A stretch of 64,000 nt of DNA. Source: Owenia fusiformis. Its lineage: Eukaryota > Annelida > Polychaeta > Sabellida > Oweniidae. The position numbers were made by a program, and so were the translations under genes. The stretch spans positions 5,487,375 to 5,551,374 of the forward strand of contig CAIIXF020000005.1 of the NCBI GenBank assembly GCA_903813345.2, written 5' to 3'. The stretch's first letter is position 1. The number at the start of each line of letters is the position of its first letter. The notes below the pieces were generated by a model. It searched no databases, had not been told where the DNA came from, and saw only the letters and a list, made by a program, of their open reading frames with translations. Positions 33,220 to 45,529 of this stretch are shown piece by piece.

Positions 33220-36200
33220 ATGATATCATTTTGTTCAGTTTTCACAGGATTAACATCAATTTTATTCATTTTTATAGCATTGGCAGTATATTTGAAAAAT
33301 GAATTTGAGATTGATTACAGTGTTGTAATCAACGGTGTAACGGCAAATGAGGTCTATGCTTTTATGACAACAGCTAACAACATGGAAACCATTCACAACT
33401 ACACGTATGTATTGTAAAAGTGATATTAGTTTACAAGAACAAATACACCCAGAAGTTGGGGTTTTGGATCGAGAATTATTCCAGTGGTTAATGTCCTATT
33501 CATTTAGCTATTTTTTCAATTAGTTAATTGTGATTTCAAATTTGAACTTCTGAAAACTTTTAGATGATTCGGAAAAAAGTTGAAACAGTATTTGTTACGT
33601 TATCAGAAGTTCAAATCTGACTTTATATCTAAGATTTGACCTTCAATGATCTTCTCAACGTCAAAGAAAGGTCAAAAAGGTATTTTTCAACTTGCTTCAA
33701 ATTGACCAATTTTTTTTCTCAAAATTATCCACAAGTTCTCAAATGTTCAAATCTGACTATAGATTTGACCTTCAATGACATAATTAAGGTCAAAAAAGAT
33801 TTGACCTTTATTGCCCATCTCAAGATCAAAAAGGTGTTTTTCAACTTGCTTCAAATTGACCATTTTTTCAAAATCATCTACATAACAAGTTCTCAGAAGT
33901 TCAAATCTGATCTTGATCTTCTCAGGGTCAAAAAATTGACAATTTTTTCAAAATCATCCACATAGTTCTCAGATATTCAAATCTGACTTAACATTGAACT
34001 AATAATATTGTAAGCAACTAGGTGGTGCCTTGTGTATGTAATTTATGTTGATTGATTCGAAGGTTGAGAAATGATGATACTGGGTGACAAAAAATGCCAC
34101 CCACCCACATAATGTTGCATAACTTTTTTGTTGGCAAAAAGTCTAACATGCATTAAAAGTAGCATCCATGGTGCAACTCCACAAGAAGTTTCAGATGAGT
34201 AGCTCTAATAAATGCAGGTTTATGAGCGTTACAAGATGTGTTGATTATTCCTTTACAGGTACACCTGGATTTTATTCCCTGAAAGCACAAGCAAAAATCG
34301 TTAGTATTTAATAAGTATAAGTAAAAAGAACAAGTTATGTTACAAAAGTTGGGTGGCATTTTTGTGTAGAACACAAATGTGCCTGCAAAGGGATGAGCGA
34401 TTTTCTGATCGAATCTTGTAACGCTCATAAAAGATCCACTTGAGCTACACATCTGAAATTTCTTGAGATGCTTTCGCATTATGTCTACTTTAAATGCCAA
34501 AGAACAAGTCTATATGTTAATTGACAAACAAGTTATGCAATGTAAGGTGGGTTGCATTTTTGTGTAGCCCTGTAATATACATCGCGTTTTTGTTTGCAAA
34601 TGTTATGTACAGCAGTTGTTAATTTTCTAATCAGGGCACGCCTTAACCCTGACCTCCTCGATTTTTGTGTCTCTGTTATTTTTTAAGCCATGAGCCACAG
34701 ATATAAGCCACCTTTGGCGTAAAAATCAAGGCAAAGTTATAGTTGGAACCTGATGCCAATAAAATTGAAATTCTTAAAATATTGATATTATATTGTTTCC
34801 AATACTCTAGAAAGTGCAGTGATGGCTGTTGCTCTCTTTGATAAATATTCATATAGTACAGGGTGTCAAATAAGTCTGTTCTCCCCCCTTAACTTTTTTA
34901 TCTTTAAATTGATCATACTTTCCCATATATCATTTTGAAGCTTATGGAAAATGCTGATCACCCTCAAAAAATCAATCATAAACTCCTTCTAATAAAATTG
35001 CCACAATGTTTCATGTAAGGTTGTCGTTGACCTTTGATTACATCAAAACAAGTAAAATTTCCAGTTATAGCGAACGAAAAGTGAAAAGTTGATACTGCAG
35101 TGACAATGCCAACATTGGGTGATTTCGATGTTTTTCAATATCGTTACAGAGTAAAATGTGTTACATTCAGGGGAGCTTAGAAGCAGGGACATCTTTCATC
35201 ACAAAATAGTTGATTACAGGCAAAATCAAATGTTCTGAATGATTTATACAGGATCATATCCTCGTAGAATTGAGGCCATCTGGGCTGCTGGGGGAGACAT
35301 ACAGACTATTAAAAAAGTGAAATATGGACATCACTAAAAATACTCTAAAAAATTTGGAATTTAACCAATCACTCTGAAATTTGGTGTGTGATCAGCAAAT
35401 TAAATTCCCTTTAAGATGATATCTGCGAACCCTATATAATTTCTGAATTGAAAAAGTTAAGGGGGGAGAACAGACTTATTTGACACCCTGTACATTGAAT
35501 TCTCGTTCAGTATGCACTATTGACTATGTATTTTTAAAGATAAAACCAGTTATTCGCCAAGTATTTCCGATTCGCATTCTCTTCATAAATTTGAGAGAAA
35601 ACGTTTTTTTCAAAAGCTGGTTGATGAATATTCTATGTTTATTCCAAATGACGTTAACGGCATTGGACTGAACAGCATGTATCAGAAAAGTCACTTTTAA
35701 AGATTTCAAATCTAAAGAGCGTCATTTTGATTTAAAAGCTGCTAATGGCATCTCTACTTGATTGTATGTTATCCTTTGAAAGATATAAGAATGATATTGA
35801 TGACCTGTTTGAGTCTCACGTAGCCAAAGCATTGACATGAAATTTTCTCTTGGCAGCATTGTCTACGGAGCGCTTCATCTTTGCCCCGATCCCACCACAA
35901 AAACATTCTCCATGGCCACTGAAAACGTTATTATACATAGTTATGTTTTGCTTCGTTCGAGCTGAGTTTAGTCGCCGGTTTCTGCTTCAGAGAACGAATT
36001 TCTTTTTTTGCCAGACTTCAACGGTTTCTGATAACATAGCTCTCAGCGCAAACCCTTCTATCCTGTGATTTTTCGGTTTTTTGAAGTAATGGAAGTTTAA
36101 ATTTCAGTTAATAACCCCATTTTTGTTTTTCGAGAAAGAGAACCTTTAAAAAATCAATCTCGCTTTGTTGCCTCCATTCTCGAAGTGTGCATTTCTATGT

Positions 36201-39200
36201 TTCTGGTTTCTTTTTGCTAGTCGGTTGGCGATATATTTCCGAGGGGAGTGCACTTTTTTGCATTGCATGTCCTACATTTTCTTTAATATTCTCGGGCATT
36301 GCTTAGTTTTGCTTTCCTTTATCTTTTCCAACGAATTGCGTTTCGCGAAGGCATATTGAATATTACAGATCCAGTCATAGACTGCAAATGGAATTTAAAT
36401 AAAAATTAGCTCAAAGACATCGTTGAAAAGCTATGTAATCGTTCATATCACAATGAGAAGAAAATCCAAACGTTGAGCTGAGGGACTTTATGAATGAATT
36501 CAGCGATCCCTGGGAATACCCTGAACGAAACGTTACTGAGGTTCAAACATTTTGGGCTATAATGGTCTTCATATAACTTTTTTGTTATGATTTTCTTTTT
36601 GATAAATTATGCTTATGGAATTCCCAAGTAAACTTGTCATTTGCTTGCAGGTTACGCATTATAAATCAAGTCGACCCCATTTCACAAAACTTGCAAAAAC
36701 ATGTAATATTCTAAAAATATCTTGATTCTTTTATAGTGGCTTGGGTAAATATATAGATTTTTACTGTCATTCAAATGAAACTTCATGTAAAAAATCACAG
36801 TGTTAGATATTATTGGAAATATTATCCTGTTAGGCTGGAAGTGTCCATAAACTGGTAGTACTGGCAGGCTGGATTTAAGTGATATTGTTTCCTCTTTGTA
36901 GAATCGTTTAGTTGACATCTAGAACTAGGTTTCTCCTGAGAATATGTTTAAAATAGGAAGATTTAAACGTTTTATAGGTGTTAATTCATTACCATATATG
37001 CTTTTATTTGTTATGTTGACCAATGTTTTGATGTGTATTGCCATTTTATTCCCTATTATTTCTTAACTGCAACCTATTTTTCTTCCCCGCCCTGATCTTG
37101 GGGTATTAGCCAATCTTCGCTTTTGTTGCTTTTGAATAGTTTATGAATTTTGCGTGTTTGATCTTTCGAGCAAAATCAGATGCAGAGTGCATTGTTACCA
37201 TAGATGCAACATCCCCTATTGACACATCAGGACCAAGGTCATACCCAATCTCTCCTGTTGAAGTGAAACATGCTGTAAAAACTTTGGCATTTCTGCAATT
37301 TGTCTTCCTATTGTTATTAGGTATTCAATTGGAGATTCATCAAAGAACAAAGCCGACAAAGTGCTCATTCTGGAGGCATCCAACATTGGGTGTCCTTGGC
37401 TTCCTTTGTTGTTTTTATTCCCATGATACTCAGCCATCTGACATCTTCGAAACTTAATTTCTGGCAGTCATACGCTTTTGGACAAGGAAGAGTCTTGATA
37501 AGAGCCTTATAGGTGTCAATATCCATTGTTATTGTCCTTCATTGAGATTCACATCAAATAGATTTTGATTGATGTTAGCATTTTCCAAGAAGTGCTTAAA
37601 AATCTTTGAATGACTCTGATTGTGAAGTTTGGGCATAAAGTCATTTCCTCCCAAGCATAAAACTAGTGGAAGAATGAGCGTTCCATTCGAAATGTTGGCT
37701 TTTTCCACAATAAGCTCCAAAATAGATGTGATGCTATACACATCAATCTTACCAGCTGGGTTTTGAAGTACGACATCCACTTTATTGATGTATTTTCCAA
37801 TTTCATTCTTCTAGGTTCGAGCAAGCGTCAACATATGGACAATTACACGTAAAGACAAAATATGAAGAGACAGAAAAGCTACTGGTCCCATTTCCATGGT
37901 TACCAATTTTTACCCTAGCAACACATTAGTGCCCGTATGTTGACTAAACTTACATATTTTTTGAGCAATTAAATTATCCTCATTTTGTGCAATTTTGATG
38001 TTATAACTCCCAAAAATAAAAAAAATTAGAGCATTTTTATCAGAATATCTGGATCGACCCTTGTATATCGCCAGATGAACGTATGGCAACTATGGCATCA
38101 TCTTCACATAAGTCCATCTGGCCCTCGACTAGTCTACTTGTGATAGTTCAGCTTCTCCCTTTCTCTGTAGAATGGTGTTTAGTCTCTCAGTTCTTTCTTG
38201 TCCATTAGGAGTGAAAATACATCTAGGTGGCACTGCTGAGGACTTGCACTCACATTCACTTGTACCCTGACATTTTCTGATAATGAATTCACTATCAATA
38301 GTAATATCTCTCCTGATATCAAGAGAGTGAATATTCTGAGCAAGATACTTGCTAATAAGACTCTTTCCTTCTGCAGTTGTCAACAGCGTGTTTTTGTCAA
38401 AAGTTGTGTCACGAAGAATTTCTCTCTGTGACTTCTGATGACAAACGCTTATGCTACTATTTTTGAGCTTCTTTGTTGGCGTGTGGCTGCCTTAAAGTCA
38501 TCTGAAGTGTACAAATATTTTTCCTCATAGATTATCGTCCTCTTCAAGTTTGGGAATCTACTGATATTGCTTTTGATGATGACGTTTGGAATAAATTTCA
38601 AATACTGGTACCCACTTGCAACTTTTGTGGCTTTGAATTTTATTCCAGCAAATTCCACTGTAAGTAATGTAGCTTGAGACACGTATGCCTTGTGCTTTCA
38701 AGGTCCAAGCATTCATGTCAGAGCTCAGATGATCAATTTTCTTTTTCATCCTTTTCACCTTTTGTTGCCTCTTGTCTTCCTTCAACTCCCTCTCACTTCG
38801 CGCAATGATAGTTGTCTTAATTCTACTTATGTTGATTGTGACACCCTTGCTTTTTTAACTCTACTCACAACAAAGGCTACATTAGAATCCCAACCAATGC
38901 AGTTTCTTGAACGTCTGACTTCTCTGTATAAAGGGGCTATAAGAAAGGGAGATAGCGAGTTATCAAAGCTATTCACAACCGGAAGGATCAAAAAGAATGC
39001 TGTCCGAATTCAGATAAAGGCATTTTATTTTAGAATAAATAAAACAATGAGAAATAATTCATTTAGCTTCAGCTATTTACCCATTTTTATAGTTATTGGT
39101 TTTCAATGTAAAGTGAAACTTGATTGATTTTCATATATTTTCATCTCTTTCCTTAGATCCTCGTACCTGAATTCACAAAGGTTAGGGTTTGTCCATCATC

Positions 39201-40968
39201 ATGGATTTTAGTTAAAAATGTCTATAAAAAGATTTTTCTTTGCAAGTGAAGTAACACAAAACAAAAACATTATGCGCACCATGCTATACAGTGTACATTC
39301 TAGATATATGTTAAATGTTGCATTTGTGTCATTAGGTTAAGAACAATCCCAAAGGATCACAGGCGACATCAGGATGGATCTGAGAGTGTAACATGGACAA
39401 CTTACACACATTACCCTGGCTTTCCATTCCCAACCTTCTTCGATGACTATCTCACGTTGTTCCCAGCCAAAACTACTATAAAACACAACATTTCAAGCTT
39501 GATGGGAATGTTACAAGGTAGGTTGCATCTAGAATTTCAGATAGTTTTCGTTTTAACCTGTCTATTGTCAATTTTTACTTGAATTTGAAGACCTAGAGCA
39601 CAGTGTTCTAGATTAACATCAAGGCTATAGACCAAATACGTAGTGATTATAAAAGAATTTGATCGATTCTGCAAATTCTGTAACATACTTATACATGAAC
39701 ATCGTTCACAATGACGAAATGATGACAAATATTATACGTGTTATGACACGGGGACAAAAATATAAACATTTTAAAAGCATTGTTTTTGTTTTTCTCATCA
39801 AATTCTTCTTCATGCTGTCTTCGTTTCCAGTTGATCCCTAGTGCAGGGCGAGGCGAGGCAAATAGGCATAGGCAAACTTGAGATGAAAGATTTCATTTTC
39901 TCGGTCTTTATAAAAATATTCACATACGTTAATATTTCTCTGTAACATGTTAGTCACGGGCTGAGATCGAAAGACTTGTCCGCTTTTGGGAGCATGCATG
40001 ATATTTTTCATCAAAAACTTACGCTGAATGTCATCACATCGTGTTTTGTAAGACGGGACTTTCACTCAACTTTTTGGTTATCAAAAGCCTGTGATATTTG
40101 TAATTTACACGCTGGTCGCACAATCAGCCGTTGCTGATCGCTAAAAAATCTTTTTGAAAGTGAGTTAAGCAATGGTGCTGAAAATACTTTATCAAAGTGA
40201 GTTAAGCAAACCGTTGCTGCCGCTTTTATGGGGTTTTCTTCGAATTATGTGACAGAATGTTCTGAGGCCTATACAGTTATACGACACCGTTTTAATATTT
40301 TTATAATATGTGACGGCTATTTTTGTCATAGTGAAGTTATTTACTTTTAAAATAATATCTCAAATTAGATAATTCGTCTACAGGTCTAAGGCCTTGTTTC
40401 ATATTGGAAGTCTCATTGGGCAAAACGTAACACGGAGTAGAAGTCCGAAAGTACCGTTAAACATGCAAAGAAATGTGTTTTGACAATGTATACTTGAAAA
40501 CATCAACTTTAATTGAAGAAAATTAAGTCAGTACCGTTCTTGTTTTGAAAATGACTGCATAAAAGCATTCACTTCATTAGCCAAAAGAGCAGCTTTCAGA
40601 AATGCGTATCTCACCAAACAGAACTTCAAAATGCAAATATTTTTGTCCATATATTGACAGTGATCGGCACATCTACAGTACATACAACATACGAGCTTTT
40701 TGAATAGCTATGAGAGGGATGGATCAGACTTATACGATCAGTATTTCGTCAGCAACATTTATTCACAGCATGATTGAACCTGTTGTTATTATTTCCAGGG
40801 GAGTTATTCTACTACTGTAGTGATACAAGTGATGGGACAGGTGTGGTATTTAGGGAACGTAGTCGATTTCGTGTATCTAAACTGTTCCCCTATTCTTCTG
40901 AGAGAATCACAGCCGGACACGTGGATGCTTTACAGAGAATTAAAGGCGTTATGGAAGAAAAAGCCTGA
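33220..40968 (+). CDS. Membrane-anchored SRPBCC (polyketide cyclase/START-like) family protein
   Basis: Exons 33220-33404, 39336-39517 and 40799-40968, with donors GTATGT and GTAGGT and acceptors TCATTAG and ATTTCCAG. Phases match at both joins, and the total is 537 bases, 178 residues. Residues about 5-23 (VFTGLTSILFIFIALAVYL) form one hydrophobic segment, so the protein is probably anchored with the domain on one side. After it, INGVTANEVYAFMTTANNM has the start of SRPBCC domains (strand, then V-a-FL helix), and the end, AGHVDALQRIKGVMEEKA, fits their long C-terminal helix. Between are an aromatic YPGFPFPTFFDDY and a YYCSDTSDGTGVVF strand pair. Such folds bind hydrophobic ligands; the ligand is unknown. 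The start is the first ATG in frame. Intron 1 (5.9 kb) holds a MITE and antisense relics. Confidence 0.75.
33550..33995. repeat. GGTCAA-rich dispersed repeat
   Basis: Repeated segments of the form AGTTCAAATCTGACTT, ATTTGACCTTCAATGAC and AAGGTCAAAAAGG, with a close relative at 60780-61140. It lies in intron 1 of the SRPBCC-like gene. Open frames here come from the repeat. Confidence 0.75.
34859..35490 (+). mobile_element. MITE with 40-bp perfect inverted repeats and TA duplication
   Basis: CAGGGTGTCAAATAAGTCTG at 34859 continues to a 40-base terminus whose exact reverse complement ends at 35490; TA stands on both sides (34857-34858, 35491-35492). This is a Tc1/mariner-type insertion. At 35251-35337 a plus-strand frame reads SYPRRIEAIWAAGGDIQTIK before TAA, like the C-terminal end of mariner transposases, so the 632-base element is probably an internally deleted copy of an autonomous transposon. 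Confidence 0.9.
35493..37199. other. Intronic DNA, nothing recognised
   Basis: Part of intron 1 of the SRPBCC-like gene. Short T-rich frames only. Confidence 0.5.
37200..38790 (-). pseudogene. Decayed antisense ORF of unknown family
   Basis: A series of minus-strand frames, broken by stops and shifts, reads like one protein: KRMKKKIDHLSSDMN (about 38700), FAGIKFKATKVASGYQYLKF (about 38600), CQGTSECECKSSAVPPRCIF (about 38250), KIDVYSITSILELIVEKA then LPLVLCLGGNDFMPKLHNQS (about 37640) and GIKTTKEAKDTQCWMP (about 37400). The GGNDFMPK segment recalls the G(C)D motif of PIN/FEN-like or related repeat-encoded proteins, but I cannot assign it. It lies antisense in the first intron of the SRPBCC-like gene. 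Confidence 0.4.
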
Positions 40969-41057
40969 GAAAAAGAAATTTCAAATGAATGATTAAAACA
41001 ATCGTTATAACCATAAAGCCTAGCCAACAACGCTCTTGTTTGGATAGACAATTCTTA

Positions 41058-41063
41058 AATAAA
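41058..41063 (+). terminator. Polyadenylation signal of the SRPBCC-like gene
   Basis: AATAAA 90 bases after the stop codon, followed by a GTTTTGATG stretch. Confidence 0.6.
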
Positions 41064-42239
41064 GTTTTGATGCTGTAACTAGCTTGTATTTCCAAACCCC
41101 CAAATGTTGCTGCCATGGGCTATCATGAAAGTTTAAATAGCCTATGGTAAAGCCAGCCACGTGTTAAATTCTATGATCTGAAAGTAAGGCTAGATTTGCA
41201 CTTTTTGGAGGGTAAATGGAGTTTTCTTTAAAAGTTGCGGTTGTCAGACTTTTGAAATGTTGAAATGCATTCAGACCGATGGATTCGTTGAATTTTGGTT
41301 ATGGGTTTTGGATGACGTAGACTTCGGACCAGTTTGAGGCGTTACAAATACGGCAATTCACAAAGAATTTGGATAGAGTAACACAGTATACAGGAAGAAC
41401 CCCAGCTGTCGAGAGTGCCCTTCATTACACCGTACAGTGAAACTGCATTGTACAAATACTGAACTTAAGATTGGTTCACACTTTGAAATAATGATTTCTG
41501 TATCATACTGGGCAGGCTATGAATAAACAGGCGGTATGAAAACGCAACAAACAGTTATCTTGTAAAACCAAAAAAAATCACGATTTTCGTGCTTTTACAT
41601 TGAAAACTACAACTAAATATTTTGCAGGTAAAGAGTTAGTAAGTTCCTGTTTTAAAATATAATTACAACTTAGAAATCAATCCTGTCATTGCTGAGATAT
41701 TTACACATGAATTCTCTCGCTTAGGAAACGGGCACATTTTCAATGAAAGAATACATGTATGTTTAACTTGGGAAAAACTAAGTGAGCTTAGGGAATCGAT
41801 TTGCAAATATCAAAGCAATTACTATGAATTCCTAAGGCGTAATTATATTCTGAAACCGTAACTCACCAACCACTTACTTGCCAAATATTTAGTTGTAATT
41901 TTAAGGACAAAAGCACAAAAATTGTGAAAAGAAATGATCTCACCAAATGCTACTTTTTGATAGCGGCCATTTTGATACGAGGCAAAACCTCCCTCGTCTC
42001 CAGTTTATCCCCAGTGTAAGTGCAATGCTAATGGAAGTTCTCCTGACCTGAATTAAGACTTTCTTTTGAAGCTATCTCGGGAGAAAGAATTGCCAACGGG
42101 GCTGCTGTTCTCCGCCCGAACTCACAGATGACTGGGAACTGAGCTATGCATGACACGGAGATGTGCCCTCTCTGTATGCTAAGAAGTGGTGGCCATATTT
42201 AGGGGTATGGGATGTGATGCAAGAGTATGAGTATGAACA
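41064..42239. other. No gene recognised
   Basis: Intergenic sequence downstream of the SRPBCC-like gene. No supported feature. Confidence 0.5.
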
Positions 42240-42690
42240 ATTTACTATCTATGTCACACATTCTTCCAATAGCACATTGCCCCGTCCTCTGACTTTTAAA
42301 ATGTTTAAAACGTGGTCCCAAGCTGATTTTGCCTCACTGTGCGGAAGAAATTATTATTCGGCCAACCATGACTTATGTGAACGAATGATAAATACTAGAA
42401 GAGAAGAAATGTGGCTTTGTGATACATTGAATGAAAATAATGCAGTCATCACTTATGTATGTCACTGGTTTTATGATTCTTCCACAGTACCAGGCCCCGT
42501 GCACTTACTTTTGCGATGTTTATAACTTGGTCCCAAGCTAATTTTGACCCACTTTGCAAAAGGAATGATTATTCACCCAACCATGACCAAATGTCAATGA
42601 ATGACATACCCTTGGAAATAGAAGACATATGGCTTTATGGTACATTGAATAAAATCAATGCTGTTATCACTGGTTTTGTGGTTTTCCGAG
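42240..42690 (+). repeat. Tandem duplication of about 220 bp with open frames
   Basis: 42305-42480 and 42520-42690 are diverged copies sharing ACGTGGTCCCAAGCTGATTTTG-like starts and a TACATTGAATGAAAAT-like end. Plus-strand frames read TWSQADFASLCGRN and TWSQANFDPLCKRN, followed by WLCDTLNENNAVIT and WLYGTLNKINAVIT. Similar peptides in the same frame may mean old coding use, but the family is not recognised. Confidence 0.6.
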
Positions 42691-42728
42691 ATAACAGGTT
42701 GTTGCATTTTATTGGTACGCATTATATA

Positions 42729-45210
42729 CAGACTTGCCATCCTAAAATGAAAATTTTTCGGGAGATTTAAAAAAAATTACGGTACTTTTACGGGAATTTT
42801 TTTCAAAATTTGGTAGTTTTTACGGGAGTTTTTTGAAAAAAGCGGGAGTTTTTACGGGAGATTTTTGAAAAAAACGGTAGTTTTTTCGGGAGATTTAAAA
42901 AAAAACGGGAGTTTTTACGGGAGATTTTACGGGAGATTTTGAAAAAACGGGAGTTTTAACGGGAGATTTTTTAAAAATTGTATTTTTCGCGGTAAATTTT
43001 AAAAAACGTGACTTTTTTACGGAAGATTTCAGAAGAAACAGGAGTTTTTGCGGTAGGTTCTGAAAAAACTGGAGTTTTTACGTTAGGTTTTGAAAAAACG
43101 GGAGTTTTTGCGGTAGATTTTTATTTTACGGTGGATTTTTATTTTACGGTAGATTTCTGAAAAAACGGGAGTTTTTACGGTAGATTTCTGAAAAAACGGG
43201 AGTTTTTACGGTAGATTCTGAAAAAACGGGAGTTTTTACGGTAGATTTCTGAAAAAACGGGAGTTTTTACCGTACATTTCGGAAAAACGGGAGTTTTTAC
43301 GGTAGATTTTGAAAAACGGGAGTTTTTACGGTAGATTTCTGAAAAAATGGGAGTTTTTACTTTAGATTTTGAAAAAACTTGAGTTTTTACGGTAGATTTT
43401 GAAAGAACGGGAGTTTTACGGTAGATTCCGGAAAAAACGTGAATTCTTACGGTAGGTTTCTGAAAAAGGGGTGTTTTTACGGTAGATTTTGAAAAAACGT
43501 GAGTTTTTACGGTATTATTTATTTGGTTGAAATTAATATGACGCATGCGCAGTTAATAAATTAATTAGAACTTATAATCTAAGATAGATGTCACTTACGT
43601 TCATTATTTCACAGCAGTCCCTACCCATAATGCGCCTTATATTGCGGGAATATTTTGTTTAGCGCCATATAAAAACAAAATGTATTCTCCCGACAGAAGT
43701 ATGACAGAATATGAACTGGCCCCCGTTTGTGGACATTTGGTGTGCAAACGTATACCGAACTGATCGCAGAAAAGCAATTTGAATGATGGGAATGAAGTAT
43801 TTTTAAGTTATTTATGAAAGTATCGATAGTGAACCATGTGAGCCATTCCTTCTTGGAGTAAAAGAAAGAAGCGTGCCTGCAATAATCAAGGTCACCTTTG
43901 TCAAATTCCTTTTAAATACGGTAGATTTCGACAGATTTTACGGGAGTTATACCAAGAATACGGGAGATTTTACGGGAGTTATACCAGAAAACGGGAGATT
44001 TTACGGGAGTTATACCAGAAAAAGGGAGATTTTACGGGAGTTATACCAAGAATACGGGAGATTTTACGGGAGTTATACCAGAATACGGGAGATTTCAGCA
44101 AAATACGGGAGATTTTACGGCCATATTTTAAAAAAAAATTACGGGAGATTTTAGTAGGACGGGTCGCAAAAAGCTCGCGCACGCATTGTTCAGTTGTTAC
44201 ACATTTTGTGGCGTAATCCAGAGGATTCTCGCTTTTAACATTCATGATAAGAGATTCATGATAGAATGTGACGTTTTTGAGAAAAATGTACACACATGAA
44301 AATCCTTTCGTCCTCCACATTTACCTCTATATCTCAAAACATTTTAGACGAATAACTCTGATATCATATATATATTGTTAATGGGCTAGGAGCATCATAA
44401 AACACGAATCAATTGATATTTTAGGTGAAATAAATATACGTGTTGCTGTGCTTGAAAATAGGCGAATGGCGTAAATTAGCCCTATTTTAATGAATTTTGA
44501 AAACCTTTCGTCCTCCACTTTTCCACATACAACAGAAAACACATACTTTTGTGAACAAAATCAACTAATTATTAATAAACTAGAGTTTAGGAGCAAAATA
44601 ATCATGTATGATTTATTAAAAATTGATCTCGTATTTTTTGTTTAATGTACACCTGAAAAGTTGAAGGTACCAAAAAATGAGCAAAAAAGGTCGCTGTCAA
44701 CAGATTCTATTATTCAGACTCTATGACGTCACAATATGGGACGCTTACTAAAATTCATCCTCTGAAATAAAACTTCCATCTACCTTTATCAAGACGAAAA
44801 ATAAGTATAATAGTCATATATTGTTTGAGTTATGAGCGTTTAAAGACGAAAAATAATTCAAAATGTAACGTGTCAACATGGGATATTTGCCAGATGTTTT
44901 GGTAAAAAACTCTTTTTTAAAAACGAACGCGCAAAAAATGTGAACGGAGTGTAGTTGATCTAAAATCTTCATCGAAACAGCTTTAAAATGATATATAACT
45001 TTAATTAGAATATTATCTTATATTCCGGGGAATCAAAGTTACATTCACGCGATACCCTTAAAAAACAAATGCGCCACCTTTTTGCGACACGTCTAGAAAT
45101 ACGCCACGGGAGTTTACGGGAGAAAACGGTACGGGAGTTTGGTATTTTTTACGGAAAAACAAAAAAATTACGGGAGATTCCCGTAAAAAAACGGGAGGTT
45201 GGCAAGTCTG
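42729..45210. mobile_element. Putative non-autonomous DNA element with ACGGGAG-rich repeat arms
   Basis: Ends are CAGACTTGCCA (42729-42739) and TGGCAAGTCTG (45200-45210), exact inverted copies. Next to both, and inside, are many ACGGGAG motifs: a about 31-base minisatellite ACGGGAGTTTTTACGGTAG + ATTT(C)TGAAAAA at about 42775-43520, a second form ACGGGAGTTATACCA at about 43925-44155, and a short cluster at 45110-45200. Between lie unique segments without ORFs. No target duplication was found. Subterminal motif clusters usually bind a transposase; the superfamily is not known to me. Confidence 0.55.
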
Positions 45211-45338
45211 AATAGTTCCCGAGCATATTTATTAGGATGATTTCTTTTTTTGCACGGAATAAATATATGCTTTTATAAAAAAAGTTTTTCAATGTTTTAA
45301 ACACGTTATGTTAATTGTACTCCATGAGATAAATTATC

Positions 45339-45425
45339 GGAATATTCCGAGGGATGTACAATATATCTTCCCGAGGCCCCTTAGGGACCAAGGGAAGATA
45401 TATTGTATACCCCAGGGGATATTCC
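45339..45425. repeat. Imperfect palindrome with about 34-bp arms
   Basis: GGAATATTCC ... ACAATATATCTTCCC is followed after about 18 bases by GGGAAGATATATTGT ... GGATATTCC. It may be the end of a larger foldback: CATACCTGATGAGG at about 45473 has an inverted partner CCTCGTCAGGTATG near 46468. Confidence 0.8.
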
Positions 45426-45529
45426 CTGTATCAAAACCGACAGTGCATAACTCATTTAACTGTTGTATGCCATACCTGATGAGGTTTGAAATAATGTGCA
45501 GGTCGTCAACGGGCCGGAGTTTACCCTTA

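Noticed and set aside
43175-44154. Open frames on both strands in the ACGGGAG minisatellites
   Set aside because: Short repeat units create periodic peptides (KTPVFSEIYRKN-like); no start context or domain.
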